Below, one piece after another: positions 28,381 to 36,855 of a DNA stretch of 64,000 bases; position 1 is the stretch's first letter; every line of letters begins with the position of its first letter. The notes under the pieces are model-generated. The model made no database searches and had not been told where the DNA came from. It saw nothing but the letters and a program-made list of their open reading frames with translations. The position numbers and the translations under genes are program-made. This DNA comes from CAZZCU01 sp964652825 (GTDB lineage Bacteria; Bdellovibrionota_B; Oligoflexia; Oligoflexales; CAZZCU01): positions 32,456 to 96,455 of the forward strand of contig CAZZCU010000007.1 in the NCBI GenBank assembly GCA_964652825.1. The letters run 5' to 3'.

Positions 28381-28695
28381 ATGACTGGTGCGCTTGCATT
28401 AACGATCCTGACCATCATCGATTATTGCTTAAATATGATCACGCTGTTGGTCATCGGTTCGATTATTATCAGTTGGCTGAATGCGGACCCCAGCAATCCG
28501 ATCGTGCAAATGATCACGCGTCTGACCGAGCCGATTTATCGGCCGTTTCGTCGCTTATTCGGACGCATGACCGGCCCTATTGATTTGGCACCGCTATGCG
28601 TTTTAATATTAGTAGTTGCCATTCAAAAGGGCTTTGGCTTTTACATGCTGCGGTTATCCGCGGACTTGCAATCACGGGGTGGAGTCGGTCTTTGA
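28381..28695 (+). CDS. YggT family membrane protein
   Basis: A 104-residue inner-membrane protein with two hydrophobic segments (about residues 8-30 and 72-92). The family signature SIIISWLNADPSNPIVQMI and EPIYRPFRRL is clear. YggT proteins have been linked to cell division, osmotic tolerance and membrane integrity, but the molecular role is unclear. It is the first gene of a four-gene overlapping operon with an ABC-2 exporter. Confidence 0.9.
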   Translation: MTGALALTILTIIDYCLNMITLLVIGSIIISWLNADPSNPIVQMITRLTEPIYRPFRRLFGRMTGPIDLAPLCVLILVVAIQKGFGFYMLRLSADLQSRGGVGL

Positions 28696-29375
28696 AAGCG
28701 GTCAAGTTTGCATTAACTGCGCTATGGTTGGCAGGAGTAGCGTGGCTCGTTCTGCAAACCAGTTATAAGACACAAGAACTCAATGCGCTGACTTATGATC
28801 CTGTATCACCGCCGCCATTGGCGCGCCTGAAACCCGCGGTCGTGGATGTCATCACTCTTGGACATCGCGGCGTCATCGAAGACTTCATGCATTTGTGGAT
28901 GCTGCAAATTTTCACGAACCGCGATCTTCCGAAAACATACGGCGCCAAACTCTTTGAGTCCACGTCATTGGTAGCCAACCAAAAAATCCGCATCGAAAGT
29001 TTTTACCTGATTGCCTGCTTCTTCCTCGGCAATGACATGGATCGCCCACAAGATTGCGAAAGCATTTTGCTCCAGGGGCTACAAGTATTCCCTGATAGCT
29101 GGCGTATCCCCATGGTATTGGGTTACGTCTATAACTTCCAGCTGCATGATCCGACTAAAGCCGCAGCCATGTACGGCATTGCTTCGTCGCGCCCGGACTC
29201 ACCGCCGTACGTGATTTCGGTGGCACGCAAACTTATCAATCAAGAACAAGTCACCCAGACAGAAATCGACGAGACTATGAAGCTAATGACCGAGGTCCCC
29301 GGTGGACGCTCGCGTTTTGCTGAAATTTTAAAATTACGCGATGAATCAGCGACTCCTGAGGAGATCCAGCCATGA
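28692..29375 (+). CDS. Membrane-anchored helical (TPR-like) protein in ABC operon
   Basis: A 227-residue protein with one N-terminal transmembrane helix (about residues 5-22), then a soluble helical domain that looks TPR-like (SIYLI-type helix pairs, VFPDSWRIPMVLGYVYNFQ). The start is TTG 28692 overlapping the yggT stop (TTGA), because GGGTGGAG lies 7 nt before it; the longer open frame from 28596 has no such signal. The next gene begins inside its stop (ATGA). Tight coupling suggests it is an accessory subunit of the ABC exporter, which is inference from position. Confidence 0.75.
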   Translation: MKAVKFALTALWLAGVAWLVLQTSYKTQELNALTYDPVSPPPLARLKPAVVDVITLGHRGVIEDFMHLWMLQIFTNRDLPKTYGAKLFESTSLVANQKIRIESFYLIACFFLGNDMDRPQDCESILLQGLQVFPDSWRIPMVLGYVYNFQLHDPTKAAAMYGIASSRPDSPPYVISVARKLINQEQVTQTEIDETMKLMTEVPGGRSRFAEILKLRDESATPEEIQP

Positions 29376-30367
29376 GTCAGACAGCTTCTTCCACATCTAT
29401 TCTGGAATTACAGGGCATTCGCAAAGTTTTCGATTACGATATCTTCAAAAAGAAAGAAGTCGTTATCGAAAATCTCAGTTGCCGGTTTCCGCAGGGTAAA
29501 TGCACCGGCTTGTTCGGTCACAATGGTGCCGGCAAGACCACCACCATTCGCATGATTTTCGGCATGATTCGTCCTGATACCGGACATATTCTGTTTGAAG
29601 GTCATCCGCTAAAACTCAGCGACAAACAAGCCATCGGCTATATGCCGGAAACCAATAAGCTGCCGGGTGCGCTGACGCCGGAAGAAATTCTGCGACATCA
29701 ACTCGCAATCTATAACGTTGGCGGCTCACGCCAGCAACACCTCGATCTTATCCGTGCGAGCCTTGAAGAAGTCGGCTTATGGGATCATCGCAAAAAATTT
29801 GTGCGCAAATTGTCCAAAGGCATGGGTCGTCGCCTGGCCTGGGCCCAAGCAACGATTCATAAGCCCAAATTGGTCATTCTTGATGAGCCTTCGTCCGGCC
29901 TTGATCCGCTTGGACGACGCGATATGAATGAGTGGATCGTGGCTCTCAAACAAAAGGGCACGAGTATTCTACTGTGTACGCACGATTTGCAGGCGATGGG
30001 TACGCTCTGCGATGATTATCACGTTATTCGTCGTGGGCGATTGGTCTTCTCCACCCTGGATCAGGTGTCTGAACAAAACCAGGATATTCTTTACCGACAA
30101 GACGGGCAGTCACTATACCAATTAAAAATCTCCGGCCTGACTACCGATGGTATCGCCAAAGCCCGCAGTGAACACAAACTGCCGGCATATCAGATGGCGC
30201 AACAGGAAGCTCTGCTCGGCGTCTTGTATTTTAATGATTATGCCGCCGCTGCGCAGTGGCTGAATTTTTGTAACAGCAAAGGCATGGTCGTCGTTAATTT
30301 TGGTGAAGCTCCGACACTGGAAGGCAAAGCCCTGTATGAGTTGTTCGATGGAGGTCTGCACGCATGA
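29372..30367 (+). CDS. ABC transporter ATP-binding protein
   Basis: A 331-residue ATPase of an ABC-2-type exporter. Walker A is GHNGAGKTTT (near residue 50), the signature motif is LSKGMGRRLAWAQA, where LSGGQ has become LSKGM as in many CcmA/DrrA-type ATPases, Walker B is LVILDEPSSGLDPLG, and the switch His is in CTHDL. A C-terminal domain of about 110 residues follows. The partner permease starts within its stop codon. The substrate is unknown; the family covers drugs, lipids and polysaccharides. Confidence 0.93.
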   Translation: MSQTASSTSILELQGIRKVFDYDIFKKKEVVIENLSCRFPQGKCTGLFGHNGAGKTTTIRMIFGMIRPDTGHILFEGHPLKLSDKQAIGYMPETNKLPGALTPEEILRHQLAIYNVGGSRQQHLDLIRASLEEVGLWDHRKKFVRKLSKGMGRRLAWAQATIHKPKLVILDEPSSGLDPLGRRDMNEWIVALKQKGTSILLCTHDLQAMGTLCDDYHVIRRGRLVFSTLDQVSEQNQDILYRQDGQSLYQLKISGLTTDGIAKARSEHKLPAYQMAQQEALLGVLYFNDYAAAAQWLNFCNSKGMVVVNFGEAPTLEGKALYELFDGGLHA

Positions 30368-31137
30368 GAAAACTTTGGGCGGTGACGCGCGAAACCTTGT
30401 TGTTGTTGCGACGCGATAAGATTTTTCTCCCGGCAATCATCATCGGCTCGATCATCAGCGCCATCGCTGTACTTGCCAGCGATTGGGGCATCGAGGAATT
30501 CGCCAAAATTCTTTTCGACATCGGCGCTGCCGGTTATCATTTGACTGGTGTCGCGGTCGCCATGGTTTGGGGCACAAAAGCGGTTACTGATTCGCGCGCC
30601 GAAGGCTCGCTGGAAGTACAGCTGGCCTCGCCCGTCAGCCGTCCCGTGTGGTTGGTCGGCAAATTCCTCGGCCTGACCTTGTCATTGCTGCTGCTCGGCA
30701 TCATCTTGTTGGCGACCCTGCAAGGACTGATGTTGTGGAAGAACTTCGGTTGGATGGGCGACAAACATTTTGTTGTCTTTGGTTTGCTGACCATCAATTG
30801 GTTGGTCGTGGCGGCACTGGCGATCTTTTTCTCCAGCTTTGCCGGCGCTAACGTGGCACTGTTCTGCACGCTGTGTTTATGGCTCGCCGGCCTCGTCACC
30901 TCGGCGGTAACGCGTTCGATTTCTCCGCATACACCCGAATACATGCGCTGGATCGTCGAGAAAACCGCGTTAGTCTGGGACCTGCAACGCTTCAATATGA
31001 GTTATATCGGGGACTACGATATGGTCGTACCAACCATGGATCAGTTGTGGTGGCGGCTTGCTTACGGTGCTGCTTTAGTGATTTTCGGGCTCAGTGCCGG
31101 CTGCGCGATTTTCAAGCGCCGCGATCTCGTTGGCTAA
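30364..31137 (+). CDS. ABC-2 type transporter permease
   Basis: A 257-residue integral membrane protein with about six hydrophobic helices, coupled by ATGA to the ATPase gene. The segment GTKAVTDSRAEGSLEVQLASPVSR is the usual cytoplasmic coupling loop of ABC-2 permeases (NosY/Gld-type), and the C-terminus ends in a basic FKRRDLVG. It is presumably the pore of the exporter whose ATPase lies just upstream. The last 63 bp overlap the converging HNH gene. Confidence 0.9.
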   Translation: MRKLWAVTRETLLLLRRDKIFLPAIIIGSIISAIAVLASDWGIEEFAKILFDIGAAGYHLTGVAVAMVWGTKAVTDSRAEGSLEVQLASPVSRPVWLVGKFLGLTLSLLLLGIILLATLQGLMLWKNFGWMGDKHFVVFGLLTINWLVVAALAIFFSSFAGANVALFCTLCLWLAGLVTSAVTRSISPHTPEYMRWIVEKTALVWDLQRFNMSYIGDYDMVVPTMDQLWWRLAYGAALVIFGLSAGCAIFKRRDLVG

Positions 31138-31401
31138 CGGATTCAGCCAGTCGATCGGTAACTGATCCTGTTTTGCCGTGTTGCAGGCTTTGCAGGCACA
31201 AACAATATTACCTTTGGTCGAATAACCGCCGCGGCTCAACGGCAAAAGGTGATCCATGGTCACATCCGCCGCCGCCAATGCCTTGCTACAATAATGACAT
31301 TGCGCACGCGCAAGCTTGGCTTGCCACCATCCCGATTTACGTAATATCCGGGCTTTGGCTTTCTCGCGTTTGATATGCATTTGTCTGAGTTCGTAATCCA
31401 T
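31075..31401 (-). CDS. HNH endonuclease domain protein
   Basis: A 108-residue protein made of little more than an HNH nuclease fold. A zinc knuckle CHYC pairs with CKAC, and between them lie VTMDHLLPLSRGG and GNIVCACKACNTAK, with the catalytic His in MDHLLPL and the Asn in CNTAK. An upstream lysine/arginine-rich helix may bind DNA. Start ATG 31401 was chosen over the in-frame TTG 31407; neither has a clear ribosome-binding site. Such stand-alone HNH proteins may act in repair or defence, and nothing nearby decides this. It overlaps the ABC permease tail-to-tail by 63 bp. Confidence 0.82.
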   Translation of the reverse strand: MDYELRQMHIKREKAKARILRKSGWWQAKLARAQCHYCSKALAAADVTMDHLLPLSRGGYSTKGNIVCACKACNTAKQDQLPIDWLNPLANEIAALENRAAGTEPENH

Positions 31402-31443
31402 GGGCAATCGCTGTATAGCGGAGCGGTGGGGGAAAATAAAGCC

Positions 31444-31686
31444 TTAGATGCCACCACCACCGCGACAAACCCGCATCATGTACGCCAGCAGGATAAGAAA
31501 CAGAAATAATTGCAGATAATTCCCGACCCTGCGCCATCGACTGCCGACCTTACCGGGGCTGACGAATTTCTTTTTCTTCCCGTGCGAGCCTGGACCGCCA
31601 GCACTGGCTCCTTGCAGAGTACGCTGGCTACGACGGTGCCGACCCATATCGATCACGTTTTTTGGCGTATTTGGCGACTCAGTCAT
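31444..31686 (-). CDS. Small basic single-pass membrane protein
   Basis: An 80-residue protein of unknown function: a basic, Ser/Gly-rich cytoplasmic segment (RHRRSQRTLQG, GKKKKFVSPGK) followed by one transmembrane helix (YLQLFLFLILLAYMMRV) and a Cys-Arg-Gly-rich end. ATG 31686 was chosen; a TTG four codons upstream is possible. The amino-acid layout (positive-inside then helix) supports a real gene, although no family is recognised. It sits just upstream of, and in the same direction as, the HNH gene. Confidence 0.6.
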   Translation of the reverse strand: MTESPNTPKNVIDMGRHRRSQRTLQGASAGGPGSHGKKKKFVSPGKVGSRWRRVGNYLQLFLFLILLAYMMRVCRGGGGI

Positions 31687-31777
31687 GAAATTACCCAATT
31701 AAAATATAAGGATAGAATGGATTTCACCAGAAGACAATGATAAGCATAAGTACGCTTAACAAAAGGACGATATTGCC

Positions 31778-32494
31778 GTGCTTACCGCTGATCAGATCTT
31801 GATTATTGTACCAACCTACAATGAAGCTGATAACATCAACCCGCTTTTTGCCGGCATCTGGCAAGCCGTTCCTGAAGTTCACATCCTTGTTGTCGATGAC
31901 AACAGCCAGGATGGCACCGCACAGTTGGTGCGAGACCATCAACAAAGCAAACCCCAACAAACACACTTGTTACAACGCTCTGGCAAATTGGGACTAGGCA
32001 CGGCTTATATTGCCGGTTTCAATTGGGCGTTGGCGCGCAACTATCAAGCTATCATCGAAATGGATGCCGATCTCTCGCATGATCCCACGGTTCTGCCGGC
32101 CATGATCGAGCAACTCCGACACAACCCGGTGGTGATCGGCAGTCGCTATATCCCCGGCGGTGGTACGGAAAATTGGAGTCTGGCGCGCAAATTAATCAGC
32201 CGCTTCGGCAGCCTCTACGCACGCACAATTCTTGGCATGACTATTCGTGATCTTACCGGTGGCTTTAACGCCTGGCGTGCCGAGGTTTTACGCAGCATCG
32301 ATCCCAACACGGTACGCAGCGAAGGCTATGCTTTTCAGATTGAGCTAAAATACCGCGCGCAAAAACTCGGTTTTGCGATTGTCGAAATTCCGATTTTATT
32401 TCGCGATCGGCGCGCCGGACAATCAAAAATGTCAGGGCGCATCGTGCTCGAAGCGATGTCACGCGTTTGGAAACTACGCTTCCAGCAAAACTAG
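31778..32494 (+). CDS. Polyprenol-phosphate mannosyl/glucosyltransferase (GT2)
   Basis: A 238-residue GT2 enzyme of the dolichol-phosphate mannose synthase type, transferring a sugar from a nucleotide donor to polyprenyl phosphate at the membrane. Seen are IIVPTYNEADNI, VVDDNSQDGT, the DxD-like EMDADLSHDP, GSRYIPGGGTENW and DLTGGFNAWR, then FRDRRAGQSKMS. No C-terminal transmembrane region, so it is the soluble DPM1-like form. The start is GTG 31778 with AAAGGA 10 nt upstream. The lipid-linked sugar may serve protein or LPS modification. Confidence 0.9.
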   Translation: MLTADQILIIVPTYNEADNINPLFAGIWQAVPEVHILVVDDNSQDGTAQLVRDHQQSKPQQTHLLQRSGKLGLGTAYIAGFNWALARNYQAIIEMDADLSHDPTVLPAMIEQLRHNPVVIGSRYIPGGGTENWSLARKLISRFGSLYARTILGMTIRDLTGGFNAWRAEVLRSIDPNTVRSEGYAFQIELKYRAQKLGFAIVEIPILFRDRRAGQSKMSGRIVLEAMSRVWKLRFQQN

Positions 32495-32516
32495 GCACCC
32501 ATCGGGATCAAATGAA

Positions 32517-33449
32517 CTAAGCCGCAGTCTCAGCGGTCGTGCTGCCCTCGCGCCGGATTACGGCTGATGGCATCCAAATCAATGAATCATATCGAACCTG
32601 TGCCGGTGGCATCTTAATATCCTGCGCCCAGCCCAAGAATACCAACACGCGAATCACCAGAAACGTGAGATCAAACTCCCACCAACGATAGCCGGCCGGT
32701 GCGACGTCACCATGCGCATGATGATTGCTGTGCCAGCCTTCACCGAAAGCCACCAAAGCAACAAACCAATTATTGCGCGCCAAATCTGTAGAATCGTGCG
32801 GCTTATAACCCCACATGTGAGCGGCACTGTTGACCAGCCAGGTGACGTGATAGACCGCGACCAGGCGCAAAGCAATACCCCACACGACCATCTGCCAACC
32901 GCCGACAGCGAACAACGCCAACGCCAGCAAACCCTGCACCAGCATCTGTACCGACGTCTTGTCCAACCAGGCATAATAGGGATCAGCAGCGATATCGCGA
33001 GCAAAACGCGCCAGCGTTTTCGGATCATCGTACTCGCTTTTGATACTGAATAACCAACCCATATGGCTGTACCAGAAACCACGCGTCGCATCATGCGGGT
33101 CGCCTCCCTGATCGGAGAAAGCATGATGCATGCGATGATGACCAACCCATTCGATCGGGCCACCTTGCACCGCTAGAACCCCTAAAGTTGTAAGAACGCG
33201 TTCGAGCCATTTCGGAGTTTTCAAGGCACGATGCGTCAACAAGCGATGAAAACCCAAAGTGACACCAAGACAACCGGTCGCAAAATAAAGGACCACCATC
33301 ACGGCGAAATTTGTCCACGAAAATGAAATCAAACTCAGCAAAGCCACCAAATGCATGCCCAGCATCCAACCGATAACGACATAATCCGTTTTGGCCGTGC
33401 TGGTGGCAGCGTTAGTGTTCTGGATTCTGGTGTGTACTACTGGCTTCAA
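32517..33449 (-). CDS. Acyl-CoA/acyl-lipid fatty acid desaturase
   Basis: A 310-residue membrane-bound delta-9-type desaturase that introduces a double bond into saturated acyl chains with a diiron centre. Three histidine boxes are visible: HRLLTH (68-73), HRMHH (105-109) and HSNHH near residue 243. Hydrophobic helices flank them. The start is TTG 33449, supported by a strong GGGAGG 4 nt upstream; the first ATG in frame would remove the first box region. It probably adjusts membrane fluidity. Convergent with the glycosyltransferase gene. Confidence 0.92.
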   Translation of the reverse strand: MKPVVHTRIQNTNAATSTAKTDYVVIGWMLGMHLVALLSLISFSWTNFAVMVVLYFATGCLGVTLGFHRLLTHRALKTPKWLERVLTTLGVLAVQGGPIEWVGHHRMHHAFSDQGGDPHDATRGFWYSHMGWLFSIKSEYDDPKTLARFARDIAADPYYAWLDKTSVQMLVQGLLALALFAVGGWQMVVWGIALRLVAVYHVTWLVNSAAHMWGYKPHDSTDLARNNWFVALVAFGEGWHSNHHAHGDVAPAGYRWWEFDLTFLVIRVLVFLGWAQDIKMPPAQVRYDSLIWMPSAVIRREGSTTAETAA

Positions 33450-33601
33450 GGTGCCTCCCTGCGTAGAAAAAGTCTCACTATGTCTTCTAGTTTAAAGAAC
33501 TTATCGACAAATTGCTGTCAGGAGAGCGTCACAGTTCTGTAAAACCCATGTAAAATCATCAATGGCAGGGTGTTACGACGACTTATAAGCCGGGATTATC
33601 G

Positions 33602-34177
33602 CTAAAAGTATTCCGGTTCGTTGCCTTTTTTCCATTTAATATTGCAGCCGATGCTCGGACGCTGCGCGGAATCGGGCGCAATTTTACGCAAAACCGCGTC
33701 CAGAGCCGTACGCAGGTCCTTGCCAGTAACAGCAATGTTGTTCCCCGGCCGACTGTCGTCCAATTGACCGCGATACGCGAGACGCTGGTCGTGATCAAAG
33801 ACATAAAAATCCGGTGTGCAAGCCGCCCTAAACTCCTTTGCCACGTTCTGCTGCTCATCAAACAAATACGGGAACGTATAGTCACGGTTAGTTTTCTCTA
33901 GAATCATATTGGCCACACTATCCGCCGGATAGTTGACGACGTCGTTAGCACTAATGGCAACAACGATCACACCGCGCTCTTGGTACTCGACACCTATCCT
34001 TGAAATCTCTTGTGCCACATGGATTACAAAGGGACAGTGATTACAGATAAACATCACCAGCCATGGTTTGCCTGGTGCCTGTTCCGCCACCGTAAACTTA
34101 CTGCCATCCGTAGCCGGTAACGAAAATCGCGGCAGCTGGGTTCCCAAGGCCAGCATGGTGGAAGGTGTTTTTGCCAT
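33602..34177 (-). CDS. Thioredoxin-like (AhpC/TSA-type) protein
   Basis: A 191-residue cytoplasmic thioredoxin-fold protein. The redox motif is CNHC (Cys46, Cys49) in MFICNHCPFV, followed by VVAISAND and RAACTPDFYVFD, and the C-terminus has a conserved-looking GCNIKWK with an additional Cys. This layout is typical of a peroxiredoxin-like thioredoxin family common in many bacteria. ATG 34177 was chosen because GAGGAG lies 6 nt before it; the open frame extends further upstream without such a signal. The desaturase gene lies 152 bp downstream in the same direction. Confidence 0.88.
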   Translation of the reverse strand: MAKTPSTMLALGTQLPRFSLPATDGSKFTVAEQAPGKPWLVMFICNHCPFVIHVAQEISRIGVEYQERGVIVVAISANDVVNYPADSVANMILEKTNRDYTFPYLFDEQQNVAKEFRAACTPDFYVFDHDQRLAYRGQLDDSRPGNNIAVTGKDLRTALDAVLRKIAPDSAQRPSIGCNIKWKKGNEPEYF

Positions 34178-34296
34178 TTGGATCTCCTCTCGTAATGCCA
34201 TGAGTTGCAAGGCATGCATATATTTAGCTATTGAGTGATGCTTTATATGGGAGCTAATATCAACTTAAGTTTCCCATTACCCTGGAGTTGGTCGCA

Positions 34297-35325
34297 TTGC
34301 CACACGCAACCAGTAACGTTGTGCGCATGAGCATTGAAATTAAGCAGTTTGCCTCGCGCCATAATTTAAGTGATCGCGAAATTGATGTCTTAATGATGCT
34401 TCTCAATCGCATCACGTCTACCGTCGATATCGGTAAACAACTCCAGCTTAGTCCCAACACGGTCAGCAACCATCTAAAAAGTATCCTCGCCAAAACCAAT
34501 ACCAGCAGCAAAACTGATTTACTATCAGCATTTGTCCAGCATACCTACAACATGCTCTGTCCCTATCAAATGTATGCTCGTCATCCGCGCGTTCTGGTTA
34601 TCGATGATGATTCGGAAATCTGCCAACTGTTTTTTACCGAACTGGAATACCGCGGCGTCAAAGTTCAATGCGAAACCAGAGCCGAGAATATTATGAGTCG
34701 CATTGCTGAATTTGATCCCGATATTATTGTCCTGGATATCATGCTGCCGGGCACCGATGGTTTTAAAGTATTAGAACAGTTACGACACACCTCGACCAGA
34801 CCACCAAAAGTTATCTTGCTTTCCGGCTCCACTCAATACTCGCGGCAAAGCTGCATTGATGCGGGAGCCTGTGATTTGTTTGGTAAACCATTTGATATCA
34901 ATCAAATTGTCTTTGTTATCATCGAGCAATTTATCGATAGCACATTTATTAAGAGTCGTTTTGTACGCATTGATACCGAAATCGATGCCATCATTGCCAA
35001 TCAAATTAAGGCCCAAATGATGAATCTCGCCTACGGCGGCGCTTTCATCGCCATCGAGCCGGAGACACTGAACACGACAAACGTCGAGCCCGGGCATACC
35101 ACGACCGTCAATTTCTCGTTGCCGACGACCGGCCCTTTGGAATTGAATTGTCAGATAACCTGGGCACGGTTCCGCGCCTCATTACATTCACCGTCTGGAT
35201 TGGGACTTAAGTTTGAAAATTTAAGCTTTGAACAAGATTATGCAATCCGCGATTATATACGCTCGCAAAAAAAATTAACCTACCTGCCGAACACAGAAAA
35301 AATTCCCCTGCGCGGCTCCCGCTAA
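34297..35325 (+). CDS. Regulator with HTH, receiver and PilZ-like domains
   Basis: A 342-residue protein. Residues about 10-75 are a LuxR-type helix-turn-helix (LSDREIDVLMML, LQLSPNTVSNHLKSI). Residues about 100-215 are a receiver with acidic pocket VIDDDSE, phospho-acceptor Asp147 (VLDIMLPGTDGF), the Ser switch and Lys in FGKPFD. Residues about 225-325 are PilZ-like (NLAYGGAFIAIE), without a clear RxxxR, so c-di-GMP binding is uncertain. The order HTH-REC-PilZ is the reverse of NarL-type regulators. Start TTG 34297 has GGAG 10 nt before it; TTG 34288 and ATG 34327 are alternatives. Confidence 0.8.
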   Translation: MPHATSNVVRMSIEIKQFASRHNLSDREIDVLMMLLNRITSTVDIGKQLQLSPNTVSNHLKSILAKTNTSSKTDLLSAFVQHTYNMLCPYQMYARHPRVLVIDDDSEICQLFFTELEYRGVKVQCETRAENIMSRIAEFDPDIIVLDIMLPGTDGFKVLEQLRHTSTRPPKVILLSGSTQYSRQSCIDAGACDLFGKPFDINQIVFVIIEQFIDSTFIKSRFVRIDTEIDAIIANQIKAQMMNLAYGGAFIAIEPETLNTTNVEPGHTTTVNFSLPTTGPLELNCQITWARFRASLHSPSGLGLKFENLSFEQDYAIRDYIRSQKKLTYLPNTEKIPLRGSR

Positions 35326-35336
35326 CGCGGTAGTTT
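35319..35336 (+). terminator. Possible weak terminator
   Basis: A short hairpin CCGC-TAAC-GCGG followed by TAGTTTTT just at the end of the HTH-REC-PilZ gene. The stem is only 4 bp, so the call is tentative. Confidence 0.3.
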
Positions 35337-35433
35337 TTGCTCAGCCAACCTAGCTGCATGCTATGGGGCAATTCTTGTATCATTTACTATGAAGATTGCC
35401 CTTTTCATTTCCTAAATCCCGTAAGGAAGTCAG

Positions 35434-36855
35434 ATGATGTCAGCTTTCGTTGGCACGATCGCAGTTGTGATAGGCACATGTTTCCCGGCAATGGCACTCG
35501 CGCAAACTTTGTCACTCGAAACTTATTTGCAGCAGGTGGCCAATCAACATCAGGGACTACGCGGCACCATTGCCGCCAGCGAAGGTGCCGCGTTACGCGC
35601 CAACGAAGCCGATGCGATGTTGGCACCGAATGTCTTTGCCAATGTGCAGCAGACAGTTGACGAAAAACCTACCGCTAATCCGGCGTTTCAAGGCGATAAA
35701 TCCTCGGTCAATACCTATACCGTCGGTGTCGGCAAACAAACCAGCTTCGGTTTAAACGCCAAAGTCAGCTATGGTACCGGTTATTACGCCGTCGACGGTG
35801 CCAACCCGCAGTTTCTTACCGAGCCCAAATATCACGATGCCCGCACAACCATCGAAGTCAGCCAACCGTTGTGGCGCAATCTCTTTGGACGTGAGACTCG
35901 TGCCCTGCAGGAACTCAGTCGCAGCCAGGCTCTGGCCACTAGCGCCACCGAAAATTTCAAGACCCGGATGACGCGCATGGAAGCCGAGATGACTTACTGG
36001 CGCTTGGTTCTGGCTCGCGAAAGCGTCGGCGTGAATCGTGCCAGTCTGCAACGTTCCGAACGCATCCGCGAGTGGAGTGCTAATCGCGCCAAACTCGAAC
36101 TCGCCGATAAATCCGATCTTCTACAGGCCGAAGCCGCTGTCGCTGGCCGCAACCTTGAGCTGCGCATGGCGATGGACGAAGAAGAAGCTGCCGCACGCGC
36201 CTTCAACTCGCTGCGTGGAACTACCAGCGGCAAAGTCAACGAAACACTCGCTGCGATCTCGCCGGACCTGTCTGCAAAGCTGGCGGTGCCGACACGCGCC
36301 ACACTGCGTGCTGATGTGATCGCCGCGCAAAGCTACGCGCGCTTGGCTGCGGCCAATGCCACCGTGGCGGCGGAAAAGTATCGTCCGACCTTTGAAGTAT
36401 TCGGCGCCTACAGTCTGAATGGCAAAGACACCAAATCAGGCGAAGCCAGCAGCCAGGCTTTCGGCACCGACTATCCAACAACCACTATCGGCTTGCGCCT
36501 TAACGCACCACTAGGTGGTTCGATCGGCGCCACCCGCAGCGGTTATCTCAAGGAGGCTTTCGCTGCCGGCGAGAACGCCAAGCGCAAAATGTTTGAGCAA
36601 GAACACGAATGGCAGGATTTAAACAGCAAGCTCACGCAAACCAAGGAACGCCTCAAACTAACCCGCTCGCTGGAGACGCTGCAAAAACAAAAACTGGAAT
36701 ACGAACGCGATCGTCAACAACGCGGTCGTTCCACTATGTACCAGGTACTCATAGCTGAACAGGAATTTGCCAATACTCAGCTAAACCGTATCCGCACTCA
36801 AGCTGAATTGCTGCGCGTCGTTGCTCAAATGGGCACCTTTGGAGGTGATAAATGA
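35434..36855 (+). CDS. TolC family outer-membrane efflux protein
   Basis: A 473-residue outer-membrane channel protein. A signal peptide (residues 1-24, ending ALAQ) is followed by long alpha-helical stretches alternating with strand regions, the TolC layout, including NLFGRETRALQELSRSQ and a C-terminal YQVLIAEQEFANTQLNRIR helix. AAGGAAG lies 6 nt before the ATG. It is translationally coupled to an RND pump gene (ATGA), but no periplasmic adaptor gene is present next to it. Confidence 0.9.
   Translation: MMSAFVGTIAVVIGTCFPAMALAQTLSLETYLQQVANQHQGLRGTIAASEGAALRANEADAMLAPNVFANVQQTVDEKPTANPAFQGDKSSVNTYTVGVGKQTSFGLNAKVSYGTGYYAVDGANPQFLTEPKYHDARTTIEVSQPLWRNLFGRETRALQELSRSQALATSATENFKTRMTRMEAEMTYWRLVLARESVGVNRASLQRSERIREWSANRAKLELADKSDLLQAEAAVAGRNLELRMAMDEEEAAARAFNSLRGTTSGKVNETLAAISPDLSAKLAVPTRATLRADVIAAQSYARLAAANATVAAEKYRPTFEVFGAYSLNGKDTKSGEASSQAFGTDYPTTTIGLRLNAPLGGSIGATRSGYLKEAFAAGENAKRKMFEQEHEWQDLNSKLTQTKERLKLTRSLETLQKQKLEYERDRQQRGRSTMYQVLIAEQEFANTQLNRIRTQAELLRVVAQMGTFGGDK

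Noticed and set aside
28596..28691. Extended N-terminus of the helical protein in the ABC operon
   Set aside because: The extension overlaps yggT, and the TTG at 28692 has a strong ribosome-binding site and starts the membrane helix.
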